Assembly (NCBI GenBank): GCA_002751075.1
Contig: NAOQ01000942.1
Coordinates: 1-12,607, forward strand
DNA length: 12,607 nt
Direction: 5' to 3'
Source: Ichthyophonus hoferi
Taxonomy: Eukaryota; Opisthokonta; Ichthyosporea; Ichthyophonida; Ichthyophonidae
The translations under genes and the position numbers were made by a program. How positions within the stretch are numbered: position 1 is the first letter of the stretch; each line of letters opens with the position of its first letter. Shown here piece after piece: positions 1 to 8,846 of this stretch. The notes beneath the pieces are model-generated. The model was not told where the DNA came from. It did not search any database and saw only the letters and a list, made by a program, of their open reading frames with translations.

Positions 1-550
1 TAATATAATAATAGAATCTATATATCAAGATATATGGATTATAGAATATATAGTATACAGGTATACTATACTCTAGATGTATATACCATATTACGATGTA
101 GAAATGTGTATAGACATACCTTCTAGATACGAGTATCTATCGGGTACTGCCGTACTAAATCGCTGGATTAGTCGGCTACATTTTCGATACTAATTGTATT
201 AACAGTTAGTAACGAGATAGTACCGAATATCTTTATGTACTGTGACGATGTCTAAGACATGAGACACATTATCGTAAAGAGACCATTCGTATTGTTACGA
301 GTATACATACTCATTAACGCTGCATAGATCTGCGGATTCGTATCCGGCCTATCTATTGATATCTTACTTTTCTGTTGTCCTCTAGGCCAACCTACGAAAA
401 GGAAAGCCCGCTCGCGTTGACTTTCTGGCAAGGCGAATAAGCATATCAATAGGGCAGTATGTGACATGCCTATCATATATCTATTAATGGACACATAAAT
501 ACGATATACTCTAGGTGTCATATACAGACTTTGCACCATATTGTGTATGG
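1..550. other. Non-coding, AT-rich hairpin tract
   Basis: No supported gene. Visible inverted repeats include a 9-bp arm pair at 50-58 and 61-69 (ATAGTATAC and GTATACTAT). A 10-bp stem with one G-T wobble lies at 188-197 and 202-211 (TACTAATTGT and ACAGTTAGTA) with a 4-nt loop. A 95-codon minus-strand frame at 252-539 has no recognisable motif and no upstream ribosome binding site, and I treat it as chance. Confidence 0.6.
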
Positions 551-551
551 T

Positions 552-693
552 CCTATATTAATTCTATAAATATTATACGAATTATCATAAGTCGTTTGAT
601 TCCAAACCCACCAAGTCGTGAAGGCTCATACTGGTACAAACAGTATTCGGCGACTTATGAGAATTCATAGAATATTCACATAATTAGTATAGG
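552..693. ncRNA. Deeply nested hairpin domain
   Basis: Five arm pairs nest in order: CCTATA 552-557 with TATAGG 688-693; ATTCTAT 561-567 with ATAGAAT 667-673; GAATT 579-583 with AATTC 662-666; TCATAAGTCG 585-594 with CGACTTATGA 651-660; and ATACTG 629-634 with CAGTAT 641-646. About 34 base pairs in 142 nt in strict nesting order are hard to get by chance. The fold is equally possible on either strand, so the transcribed strand is unknown. Function is not recognised. The type label ncRNA is an inference from the fold only. Confidence 0.5.
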
Positions 694-694
694 A

Positions 695-1067
695 GTCTGA
701 AGGAAATCCTAATCCTAAATAGTGAAGTTAGCTTGGTCTAGTTCTAAGCAACTAATACCTAGCGTTCGCATCAAAACTTGGGCTCATCATATAAGCTGTT
801 TTGACACTCCTTCACGTTTGAGCTCGCACTTCGTCGCCTCGTTTCACAATTGCTGCAACTGCGAGTCGCTAACTACCCTATTTTGATTTCCGCTTGTTAT
901 GCAAGGCATACTACGGAGATAGAGCCAGTAGGTCTACTCCTAGGGCCCGCTCCACTCAATACTAGGAAGATGAAATGCCTGGTCTTCATGCCTAAATCAT
1001 AGATTTGCTGAGACGATGTATTGCATAGACATCTAATGGCATAAATACATGGCATATGTAATGTATT
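695..1067. other. Non-coding hairpin tract
   Basis: No gene seen. Stems include GTGAAG 722-727 with CTTCAC 810-815, enclosing TCAAAAC 771-777 with GTTTTGA 798-804. A 9-bp hairpin TAAATACAT 1042-1050 with ATGTATTTA 1061-1069 abuts the first family B copy. A 77-codon minus-strand frame (897-1130) crosses this hairpin and looks like chance. Confidence 0.55.
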
Positions 1068-1189
1068 TAGCTCAAAGGTTCGCATCATACAGTTTGTCAA
1101 ACTACTTCGACAGGACTGTCTGACACTCAAGTCTATAATTGTAAATTACTATAGACATATAGTAAGATACATAGACTAGCCTTATCGCG
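1068..1189 (+). ncRNA. Family B structured element, copy B1
   Basis: Start motif TAGCTCAAAGGTTCG (1068 onward) and end motif TAGCCTTATCGCG (1177-1189) match the other B copies. AAGG in the first can pair with CCTT in the second, closing a 122-nt domain. The end motif has TATCG where B2, B3 and B4 have TCTCG, a variant shared with copy B7. It lies directly after a 9-bp hairpin. Function unknown; the call rests on motif recurrence and pairing. Confidence 0.5.
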
Positions 1190-1966
1190 GCTGTACCCCC
1201 TCGATACTGCGTATCTCAGTACCCCCGATCAAGCTAAATACAGAAATACCTATACCAAGTATTTCCACCACCCACCACGGAAGGAGACTGGTGTCATATA
1301 TAGTGATATAGTGCCTTAACACGTACCGGCGTATCACTATTCCTGCTTTATTCCACAAAGCAGACCCTTGATACACAGGTTTCTGATCAAGAACCACTAC
1401 ATAGACAAGATATAAGTATCTAAGATACTAATATAGGTAGTAGTGGCGTACTTGACCAACCAGCGTGGGCTCACAGTCACCTACTGCTGCTACGGCGACA
1501 TGTAAGCCTCCTTCCTGTCTTGTGCTGGGGTATCGTCACTAGTGTTCCTCGCTACCCACACTCACGGCGATCAAGGCATGGCCTGTCGTTCCTGACCTCC
1601 TTGAAACATCCGGTCCTCCACACATGTTCTCATAGGGATAGGAACCTATGTGAAATTTACGTTTACCATAAGACTTGCCCAGCTGATGGTAAGCCTCACA
1701 TAGTATATTGATACATCATCAATATAGTCCTCAGGCCTTATGATGACTGAGCATAAATATATCAAGAACAATTGACATATTTTGAGATAGTAATCAACGC
1801 CAATCCTTGTCCGGACGGGACGTAAAGGTAGCGTATTGAAGCTTGGAATGACTCTCGTCGTCAAGCGGAACAATACTTGATACCTACGGCTTCCGACTAC
1901 ATATCGTATGGCTACCTTCCATATTCATGCTGTAGGAATACACTCATGAATTTATATAACTAGATA
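1190..1966. other. Non-coding tract, more mixed composition
   Basis: No supported gene and no recognised motif. Short frames at 1182-1397 (minus), 1520-1711 (plus) and 1646-1873 (minus) overlap one another and hairpins. Stems seen: CATAGG 1631-1636 with CCTATG 1645-1650; TATTGA 1706-1711 with TCAATA 1719-1724; and ATTCATG 1923-1929 with CATGAAT 1945-1951. The stretch 1440-1680 has fewer obvious stems and more C than its surroundings. Confidence 0.5.
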
Positions 1967-2001
1967 ACATAATAGGGCACATGCGTCTATCCATATTATG
2001 T
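1967..2001 (+). ncRNA. Family C hairpin, copy 1
   Basis: The 8-bp stem ACATAATA 1967-1974 with TATTATGT 1994-2001 presents a 19-nt loop GGGCACATGCGTCTATCCA (1975-1993). The second copy, 50 nt downstream, has an unrelated stem but the same loop with one change. Loop conservation over changed stems suggests the loop is the functional part. The plus orientation is chosen only for reporting; either strand would fold. Confidence 0.55.
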
Positions 2002-2035
2002 ATAGTAGTTATATAATCCTATATGATTATCGTTA

Positions 2036-2084
2036 TATATCTATATAGCCGGGCACATCCGTCTATCCAAACTATATAGATATA
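2036..2084 (+). ncRNA. Family C hairpin, copy 2
   Basis: A perfect 13-bp stem at 2036-2048 and 2072-2084 presents a loop holding GGGCACATCCGTCTATCCA (2051-2069), 18 of 19 bases identical to copy 1. The stem is AT-only except for two G-C pairs and shares no alignment with the stem of copy 1. No further copy of this loop was seen in the window. Confidence 0.55.
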
Positions 2085-2085
2085 A

Positions 2086-2101
2086 CCTATAACGTTATAG
2101 G
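2086..2101. repeat. 16-nt perfect palindrome
   Basis: CCTATAACGTTATAGG reads the same on both strands. It sits two bases after the second family C stem and could stack on it as a separate arm, or act as a cruciform or dimer site. No factor is known to me for it. Confidence 0.6.
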
Positions 2102-2472
2102 AATGGAATATATAAAATGATAATGTATCATTTGATATACCTAGATAGTAGAGGACTATCGGTTATGACAAAGGAGTCATGTATCCATTACTCATGATGA
2201 ATCATAACTGTCATAATAATACTATTATTATTACGGTAACTTAGTGGTAAGCCATTGAGTTTACCTAATAAATCTACATTTGTATTATACTATACTTTAG
2301 TATCATATAATTCAATAATAGTATTACTATTTCATTAACATGTTAATTCAAGGAATTAGCAACTGTTACAATACAGTATACTAGTATACTTTAATGTAAT
2401 TCTAGTTTCACTTACTTAGTTATAGTAATTATACAGGATACTTATGTTTACATAAGTAGACTTGATATAATT
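2102..2472. other. AT-rich tract with palindromes
   Basis: No gene seen. It holds a hairpin at about 2235-2265 (GGTAACT with AGTTTACC, TGG with CCA inside), a 14-nt palindrome ATTAACATGTTAAT (2334-2347) and a 16-nt palindrome AGTATACTAGTATACT (2375-2390), with many short AT repeats between them. Confidence 0.55.
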
Positions 2473-2687
2473 GCGAAAAGGCTATCACAGTATATCACTA
2501 GTATGTATACGGAGATATTCATATTATTATACATTAGTGTAACTAATAGTAGAATTATTATGTATATATGGAGAGAGGGGTGAATCACATATATATCTTA
2601 ATAATTATATAATGTAATGTATATAATAATAGGAACTATATGTATACTATCAACAGAGTGTAGTAACAATATAGGTCCTTTGAGCTA
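2473..2687 (-). ncRNA. Family B structured element, copy B5 (long form)
   Basis: Read on the minus strand it starts with TAGCTCAAAGGACC (plus 2674-2687) and ends with AGCCTTTTCGC (plus 2473-2483). AAAGG and CCTTT pair fully, and this copy has T where most others have C, matching its A in the partner strand. The interior is AT-rich and shares with copy B6 a segment read on plus as GGGGTGAATCAC (2577-2588) after a GGAGAGA run, so B5 and B6 form a long subfamily. Function unknown. Confidence 0.55.
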
Positions 2688-3413
2688 CTATAATCACGTA
2701 CCTAGCTCAACTAACATTCATACATACTTATATGTATGTATATTAGTCTCGACGGTTGTCTCCACAGACAGATGTTATAACTGCTTTACGTACGTTATCC
2801 GTGCCAGCGAACTAACTACTATAGTTATAACTTATTCATTGAGACTCTTGTGCCACCGCATACAATGAATAATATCTATATGGTTATATATTAGAATATA
2901 TCTATAAACTAGTATAGACATATACTAGAGTACAGAGATATTAGAATAAAGTTCCAATACTAATATAGATAACTTGTCTTGTCTGGTGCCTGATCCGACG
3001 TGTGCAGAGGGTCCTACACATCAGATCGAATCAGTACAATTATCTGCTCATCTCCATACCTGGAGCTAATCATGGATATTGTAACGGGGCTCGAATAAAC
3101 AAGCGCGAACTGATTGATAATTGCACCAAGGGACAGACGACTCGTCACCCTAAGGTACTAAGTGAGTTCTATCAGGAATTGAGTACTTTAGGAGATTCGC
3201 CGGATATTCCCGCTTAACATCCTATCCTAAATATCTTAAGGTCTTTCTTCTACAGACCCATTCCCTTAATATATTTGCGTCCTCCTACGTCTCTCAGTTC
3301 CTTAGAGAGTTAATGAAACTAAGTATCTCAACAATCCTATAGGACATATAGACCTATAAGTCATATAGTATCAGAGATACGGAGTGATAGTTAAGATAAA
3401 TCATAACGTGTTA
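2688..3413. other. Non-coding hairpin tract
   Basis: No supported gene. The plus-strand frames at 2617-2868 and 3002-3217 lie over hairpins and B5 and have no recognisable content. Stems: CATACATA 2719-2726 with TATGTATG 2731-2738, loop CTTA; and CCTAAGGTACT 3149-3159 with AGTACTTTAGG 3182-3192, 11 bp with one G-T pair. AACATCC at 3216-3222 recalls the family A strand but lacks its context. Confidence 0.5.
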
Positions 3414-3500
3414 TAGCTCGAAGAGGACTAATGCTGTACTGTTGATCAGCTATTAGACCGTAACTATACATAAAGTATGTATCATTACTTCCTTCTCGCG
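3414..3500 (+). ncRNA. Family B structured element, copy B2
   Basis: Start motif TAGCTCGAAGAGG (3414 onward) and end motif CTTCCTTCTCGCG (to 3500). GAAG can pair with CTTC to close the domain. Inside, CTAATGCTG pairs with CAGCTATTAG (one bulged T) as a strong stem framed by GG and CC, followed by a small ATACAT/ATGTAT hairpin. The element is enclosed by CGTGTT 3407-3412 with AACACG 3540-3545. A hairpin follows the end motif, as in B3. Confidence 0.55.
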
Positions 3501-3510
3501 TTTCTCTTAA

Positions 3511-3530
3511 GTACCTAACAAGTTAGGTAC
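3511..3530. repeat. 9-bp hairpin after copy B2
   Basis: GTACCTAAC 3511-3519 and GTTAGGTAC 3522-3530 are perfectly complementary around AA. B3 has a hairpin in the same place with a different sequence (6852-6874), so this arm may belong to the B element. Confidence 0.6.
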
Positions 3531-3609
3531 AGCAGAGTAAACACGTTTATTTGTCGCTAGGATCCTCGACACTAACAATATCGCTATGTACGATAATGGG
3601 TCGGTATCA

Positions 3610-3725
3610 TATAATATAGATATAATATTAACACTATATTATACAGGCATAGTACACGTACTATTGGTATAATATTCTATAATAATATTATAGTACCAAA
3701 GGTAGTAATTATTATCTATATTATA
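3610..3725. ncRNA. AT-rich nested hairpin domain
   Basis: A 13-bp stem TATAATATAGATA 3610-3622 with TATCTATATTATA 3713-3725 encloses a second hairpin whose arms TTGGTA and TACCAA (about 3664 to 3699) enclose further AATATT arms. AT-rich DNA makes short arms easily, but a 13-bp perfect stem with nested content is a stronger signal. Function not recognised. Confidence 0.45.
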
Positions 3726-5089
3726 AAATACCTAGAATATTATAACTATAAATAACTACTTATTTATTAGGAAATAATATACTACCCTATATGGTTATAG
3801 GGATATTTTATTGTCTAGGACGAACATAAAAGCACTCCACACCTTTCTTCTATCTCATCTGGGGAGGGGTTTATGAGGAACCTCGTTACATCGATCTACC
3901 GATCTCTTTGTGGCAGAGGGTTTCAGCATGACGTACTTTTATTCTCGGGCTAGGTAAGGCTGCTCCAATTCATCAAAGAACTACTTTAACAATAAAGTAT
4001 GAATTGAATGCTTCCTCTAAATCTGGCCTATTGGTAACACGTCTACTGTACCGAGCATGGTTTCGTAGTACAGTTATACGTAATCGGGTTATCGGACATT
4101 CAGGCTAACCAGATTCTAACGAGGGTTACCCAATTTATAATACTGTTTATGACTTAACTCCTAAACCAGTTATTAGAAATGGTAGTAACTCCTATATATA
4201 ATTGCATTATATATTGTTGCCATTTAGGCACCGTCAGTATGTAAGTCTCTTGTTGTTCCTTGACTCTCGTCACCACAACTACTAGCCTTACTTGCTGGCG
4301 GTTCCAGATGACCCATAGAGGTGCCAACGGAACTTCACTTCGTTCGAGCTATTGGGCCCTCCGTAACCTTGCAACAGCATATAAGATACTGTTGACTAAG
4401 ACCACGTAGCAACATCGGAATCTCAACCTTGGTATTACCATATAGGTCGAATAGACATTGCGAATAACTAGAGCCTCCTTCGTTATTCTTGTTCTAATGT
4501 ATATTAGTCATATACCGGTTGAGGTTAATCACAAGCATTTGGAACGATCCCATTGCATTATGATCACCCGACATCCTCGTGATTATTAATATCCTCCAAA
4601 TGTCCATTTTGATGTCGTAGTTGCTCACCTGTCCTTTGAATTATCCCGAAATTCAGAAGCACATGTCAACGTACTCGGTCATGCACGAGACACACTAGAG
4701 GCACCTTTGTTCCTTAGTCGACGCACTAAGAGCGGATAGCCTATCTCAAGCTTTATACTTTTCTTCCTCTCTTAATTCGATTAAGAAAAGACATGAAGCA
4801 TTCGCTCCCAATGCACCACTCGGTAACTACAGCTGTTCAACTTTGTGGACAGGGCGTTACTATGGTTACCTGCATCTGGTCTCCTTGCTTAAAAAGGTAG
4901 ATGCGGTATCCTGTGGCGTATGTATACACCTTGTTTACCTTTCTTTAATAGAGTGTATATGTGCGAGACAACAAAGCCTTGCATTTGTAGCTCGATGTAT
5001 AAGACGCTGGCTGCTTTATCTAGAGAGGCTCAGATTCCGCTCTTCGCCTTCGATATCCTACATATGCTGCGCGTCAATAGTAAGGAATA
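3726..5089. other. Non-coding hairpin tract
   Basis: No supported gene. A 116-codon plus-strand frame at 4843-5193 is the longest in the window. It has no ribosome binding site, no recognised motif, and runs into the doubtful B10. Stems: CCCTAT 3785-3790 with ATAGGG 3797-3802; CAATTCAT 3966-3973 with ATGAATTG 3999-4006, with ACTTT and AAAGT inside; ACTGTAC 4045-4051 with GTACAGT 4068-4074; CTTAGT 4713-4718 with ACTAAG 4725-4730; and CTTTTCTT 4758-4765 with AAGAAAAG 4783-4790. Composition is more mixed than before 3800. Confidence 0.5.
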
Positions 5090-5153
5090 TAGCTCATTGG
5101 GGGACTCTAAGGTCTAATAGTTTCCCAACTATCAGCACTAAGAGCCTTTCGTA
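5090..5153 (+). ncRNA. Possible degenerate family B element (B10)
   Basis: TAGCTCATTGGGGGAC (5090-5105) and AGCCTTTCGTAT (about 5143-5154) resemble the B start and end motifs, and the end variant is close to that of B8. The closing AAGG/CCTT pairing is not kept (ATTGG faces CCTTT) and the spacing is short, so this may be a relic or chance. Confidence 0.2.
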
Positions 5154-6021
5154 TACAAGTACACGTACTATCGAAATCCTCCATACGATATAATATCTTA
5201 TATTCTATCTATTGTGGAACCAATTCGCACCTATATAATGGTACTAGTCGCCTAAGACTCCTAGTAGCGTTATAAAGGGCTATATTAGATAATAGTCACT
5301 TCAAGTTGCTACATACCTGTATAACAGGAGTATCAATGGTGTGAGTATAGACTATTATACTCTTACTATGCCTTCATGTGTAGTATGAGTCGTTCTCTAC
5401 GATAACTTATATAATAATAAGTACTCCGCAGCACTTATTATTTGGTATTATATTAGCACGATATGCATCGACTCGAGTAGTTGGCGGCCCATTCCTTCAC
5501 TGGCCTCTCCTACATGTAGTCGACCGCTCACCTCGTTCTCGACCATCGATTCGCTTTGGAAAATGGATGAGAAGTCATACGGTCTTCACACATGAGATAT
5601 CCTGGTGTGTGCTCTATCGCTCATCACTCATCCTAAAGAATAGCATGTCGTTACAGGCTCTTCGTGCGCCTTGTTTCCAACAGCCGATTGTATCTACAGG
5701 AGGGACCTGTGCTAATATAATTACATATCTCTTACTATTATCTATTAGACCTGCTGTCAAATAGCATAGTAAGTAGAGATGTATTTTAAGGGATGTACCA
5801 TCGCATAGCATCTATACACGCAATATAAGTACTCTCAAACTACTTCTTAAGTACTTATACGTCCATAGATATAATTGATTAAGTAATATGCATTCATTGT
5901 ATTACTGCTCAATTACGCTAGAGTGGTGTCTTCACTAATTTGTCCAGATTAGTGGCTGACCTCCTTCGAGTTTATTATTGTGCTCGGAGGTCGTAAGACG
6001 CCAATGGCTACAGACATTAGT
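5154..6021. other. Non-coding tract of strong local hairpins
   Basis: No supported gene; the two 65-codon frames at 5567-5764 (plus) and 5614-5811 (minus) are mirror shadows with no motif. Stems: GAGTATA 5343-5349 with TATACTC 5356-5362; AATAATAAGT 5413-5422 with ACTTATTATT 5433-5442, 10 bp, loop of mixed bases; TATAAGTACT 5824-5833 with AGTACTTATA 5850-5859; CACTAAT 5933-5939 with ATTAGTG 5948-5954; and GACCTC plus CGAG 5958-5970 with CTCGGAGGTC 5983-5992, 10 bp with a CTT bulge. The last two stand side by side like arms of one fold. Confidence 0.55.
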
Positions 6022-6104
6022 AAAGCCCTTAGCTATCACTGTTCACAGATGATAACTCTGCTCATCATTATAATAATTGACGGTCTCCCGCTTTAACATC
6101 CGAC
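6022..6104 (+). ncRNA. Possible solitary family A-like element
   Basis: AACATCCGAC at 6095-6104 is an exact 10-mer of the family A bulge strand. It directly follows GCTTT (6090-6094), which can pair with AAAGC (6022-6026), the same order as P1 then bulge in the array. The linker, P2 and P0 of the array units are not recognisable here, and CTTGC is missing after GAC. It may be a distant relative or chance. Confidence 0.3.
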
Positions 6105-6732
6105 CTATTCTTGTAAGTGAGCATATTAATAGCTAATGGCGTATTAAACTAGTTCGTAACTCCAATAGAGCTAATAGAGACAACCGCTCTAATACGCTAA
6201 CTATTGAAGTGGACTCAAGACCTTTTACCGGGTGCCTGAGGCCTAGCTAGATCGAACTATGATTTTTGATAAATTACTCCCACGCAATTTCCCAAAAAGG
6301 TGCAGGATATTCCTAGTCCGCGCTCCACTATCATTAGGGTGATCCAGGCTTGGACGGTTGCTTACATCGTTATGACCTGGTAAGAATTTACGGCAGCTCC
6401 ACCAAATGTCCCCTCCCTCCTTGTTGGAGGTACCGAATTCTAACCTAACGGCCAGAACTCGTTCCTATGGTGATGTATACCCTACCTCTTTCCACTGGTA
6501 AAGGGTTATCGTGGCCGAACACGAACTCATTAACCATTGTTAGAGTAACGGGAGAAACAAGTATAACTTGGTGTCTGACAACAGAATGAATGTACTATGC
6601 CTTGCAGTAGTCCACATTCTCCTACGTTGTTACTATAGACGACCAATACTATACAAATGAGCCGGTACCATATAGCTCAACAGTAGCCAATATGCGTCTA
6701 ACTGTACTATATGTCCCTAACATTGTTATAAC
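6105..6732. other. Non-coding tract, mixed composition
   Basis: No gene or recognised motif. A stem CATATAG 6669-6675 with CTATATG 6707-6713 encloses ACAGT and ACTGT arms. The stretch 6200-6560 is less AT-rich and has fewer long perfect arms that I could see. Confidence 0.5.
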
Positions 6733-6837
6733 AGCTCGAAGAGGTCCTTATGTCCTATACTATTACAATACATAGTATAGAATCTCCAGGACCGCAACTC
6801 ATTACAATAGAGTATTGTTAGGTAGCTTCCTTCTCGC
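6733..6837 (+). ncRNA. Family B structured element, copy B3
   Basis: Start motif AGCTCGAAGAGGTCC (6733-6747) and end motif CTTCCTTCTCGC (6826-6837) match B2 closely. The interior stems differ from B2 yet keep its layout: GGTCCT 6743-6748 with AGGACC 6788-6793, enclosing CTATACTAT 6755-6763 with ATAGTATAG 6772-6780. GAAG and CTTC can close the domain. An AACTCATGT/ACATGAGTT hairpin (6852-6874) follows, as a hairpin follows B2. The different stems in the same layout are good evidence of a conserved fold. Confidence 0.6.
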
Positions 6838-6851
6838 ATAACTAGTAGTAT

Positions 6852-6874
6852 AACTCATGTCTTCTACATGAGTT
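6852..6874. repeat. 9-bp hairpin after copy B3
   Basis: AACTCATGT 6852-6860 and ACATGAGTT 6866-6874 pair perfectly around CTTCT. Its position matches the hairpin at 3511-3530 behind B2 with no sequence similarity, so it is probably a structural part of the B module. Confidence 0.6.
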
Positions 6875-6887
6875 AGTACAATAGTTA

Positions 6888-7128
6888 GCGAAATGGCTCA
6901 CTTGTATTATCTAAATGTCCTTCCTTGTCATTAGCACTACAAGGGATCCTAGACTATTATCATGATCTTAATCATATAATCTATTGATATCCTGATTATA
7001 ATCATAATAGTATATACAAATATACACTATTATTCATATACTCTGTATATCTAGATTGCTATGATACAATCATTCAATAGTGTTGGACTTTTCACTTAAA
7101 TATTAAGTAGGAAAGGTCCATTGAGCTA
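6888..7128 (-). ncRNA. Family B structured element, copy B9
   Basis: On the minus strand it begins TAGCTCAATGGACC (plus 7115-7128) and ends AGCCATTTCGC (plus 6888-6898). Other copies have AAAGG with CCTTY; here both sides changed and AATGG still pairs with CCATT. That double change supports the closing stem. The plus strand also shows GGAC/GTCC and TTTC/GAAA arms around 7085-7119 with an ACTTA/TAAGT hairpin inside. It starts just after B3 and its hairpin, facing it. Confidence 0.5.
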
Positions 7129-7130
7129 TC

Positions 7131-7210
7131 ATTGCCCCTAACTAGCAATGAAGTATTATCCTTTAACATCCGTGCTTCACGCAAAATTAAAGGCTACTGT
7201 ATCATACTTC
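7131..7210. ncRNA. Branched hairpin domain
   Basis: ATTGC 7131-7135 with GCAAT 7145-7149 stands next to GAAGTAT 7150-7156 with ATACTTC 7204-7210, which encloses CCTTTAA 7160-7166 with TTAAAGG 7187-7193 and a GTG/CAC arm. AACATCCG (7165-7172) falls at the base of the inner loop, a partial match to the family A strand in a different setting. Function unknown. Confidence 0.4.
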
Positions 7211-8167
7211 ATCTAGACTAGTGGCTTACCTAACATTCTTTATAGGCAAAGTTCTAAGTATTCGAATGTTGCTCTAGCCATCGCTAAAATTCGAGACTGT
7301 CGGCCTAAGCCAGCTACTTCCGTATTACCACATAGATTCCCTACATGTGTGTAAAAGGACGCGGAAGAACGCTAAGAAACAAAGTATTCTTACAGTGCCT
7401 TTTGCTGTTTGCTAAAGTACTCTGTAATAATAATAATTAAACTCTTTTAATTATACTTCGCCTCGCGTTTTATAGGCGTGTCGGCTCGTGTTCCGTGGCT
7501 CTCTCGGATCGGAGTATCATAAGAGGGTCCGGTGTCTCACCGATCACACTCGATTACTACACCATCCTAATAAGTTAGGAACCGTGGGAGAGTTGAGAAT
7601 CTTTAGCCTGCCCTGGCCCCTCATCCTTCGAAATGACGTTCTAGTCCTCGGGCTCATGGCTACAAAGCTCTACGACTATCTCCTCAAGCTTTGGACGATC
7701 ATAGTATGTATACTACCAGTAGTATGTATACTAGTACTGCCCAAGTGGGCTATCGTCGAACTTCATCCATCAGGACCATACTATCCAATTCGCTAGTCAT
7801 CTAACTACTCATTGGAGGTCTGTCGTCCAGTGGACTTGCCATAAAGATACGCTTCGAGACATAAACTCTATAGTTTATTCTCTGAAATTACGAGTCAGAG
7901 ATCTTGGCAGTCTAACAGAAACCCCAATTTCTTGTACCAAGATTTAGACCGTTATTTTAATGCGTTGCACTAATAATACTAGGTATGCTAGATTACGTAG
8001 CTCACTACCGCTCCTATCAGTATGCCTCCAGCAATACCTACTAAGGTCGGTATAATATAGCATAGTGTATTATGAGGTCTTCGACTTAAACCAGAGTTAC
8101 TCATGCTTCGCTAACTCTTATAGCGATCACCTCTAACATTTAGTCGTCCTTCAGCCTGGCTTCAGCT
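7211..8167. other. Non-coding tract, few strong landmarks
   Basis: No supported gene. A 102-codon frame at 7488-7796 starts at GTG with no ribosome binding site and no recognisable motif. An AT hairpin TAATTAA 7434-7440 with TTAATTA 7447-7453 is visible. CTTCGCCTCGCG near 7447-7460 resembles the B end motif but no start motif precedes it. Confidence 0.45.
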
Positions 8168-8239
8168 GATATAGACGGATGATCAGGTCATCCATATCCA
8201 ATCAATTGAAACTACTTCCAATTTCAATACGTCTATGTC
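8168..8239. ncRNA. Three-way junction fold
   Basis: The outer stem GATATAGACG 8168-8177 pairs with CGTCTATGTC 8230-8239 (10 bp, one G-T). Inside stand two hairpins, GGATGA 8177-8182 with TCATCC 8188-8193 and ATTGAAA 8205-8211 with TTTCAAT 8222-8228. The compact closed layout looks like a designed junction. No known class recognised. Confidence 0.5.
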
Positions 8240-8764
8240 AGATCACTGTAAGCAAGCGGACATCGGGTCATAAATGTCTCACGAGGGATACTTCGTATCG
8301 TTAAGGTCGATATCATAGTGGACTGCTATGATACGGATCCAACTCTTCGAAGTTGAAGCTAGGAGCTCTGCACTTCTTGAGATACTAGGGAGCACTGGTT
8401 CGACTGGGTCATAGTCACTATCACCGGGCGCTCACAGGCGTCGAGTAGCTCCAGTTCCTGCGTCGTATACTCGGAAGATTACGCACAGTACTATTTGATA
8501 GGTATTCGATGATACCAAGTACTCACTCAACTATCAAAATATACTACGAGATCTGTCCCTATTGTCCTAGTATATATATCGGTACTAGTAACATAGTACT
8601 ACTATATTACGTCGTTACTCTCCTGATATACTCCACATATAATAGGAGTCATGAACAGATTTCAACTGCGTAGAATTCTATTAGAACTCTTGTCTGTGCT
8701 GAAATCACATTTCAAGCTAGCTATAAATGTTCTAATATATATTTATTACCCTTAGGGGCCACTA
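8240..8764. other. Non-coding hairpin tract
   Basis: No gene seen. Stems: GATAC 8287-8291 with GTATC 8295-8299, loop TTC; TATCATAG 8311-8318 with CTATGATA 8325-8332; CAACT with AGTTG at 8340-8355 around CTTCGA. The three follow directly after one another. Beyond about 8360 arms are shorter or longer-range. Confidence 0.5.
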
Positions 8765-8846
8765 TAGCTCAAAGGGTCATATCCAAACAGTGTCACAACT
8801 ACTTGTTTCCTACTGTGTGGTATTTCCCGCTAGCTACCTTATCGCG
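8765..8846 (+). ncRNA. Family B structured element, copy B7 (short form)
   Basis: Start motif TAGCTCAAAGGGTC (8765-8778) and end motif TACCTTATCGCG (8835-8846) are 82 nt overall, the shortest convincing copy. AAGG pairs with CCTT. The end motif shares TATCGCG with B1. The interior has few strong arms beyond short ones around an ACAGTG/CACTGT-like pair. Confidence 0.5.

Noticed and set aside
252-539. 95-codon minus-strand frame
   Set aside because: No recognisable domain, no start signal, and no neighbouring gene in an operon; fits chance.
1068-1083. tRNA D-arm (TAGCTCAAAGG followed by GGTTCG)
   Set aside because: No anticodon arm, T arm and acceptor stem can be placed around it, and the motif recurs with variable spacing to a non-tRNA end motif.
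4333-4350. Minus-strand family B start motif (TAGCTCGAAC)
   Set aside because: No end motif with matching closing pairs lies within 250 nt; the local GGAAC and CGTTC arms form a small hairpin instead.
4843-5193. 116-codon plus-strand open frame, longest in the window
   Set aside because: No ribosome binding site, no motif, Cys- and Arg-rich mixed content as in random frames, overlapping another frame, and length at the chance level.
7488-7796. 102-codon plus-strand frame with a GTG start and a hydrophobic stretch
   Set aside because: No ribosome binding site and no recognised family; the hydrophobic stretch falls on a TAT/GTA-rich hairpin and is likely a by-product of composition.
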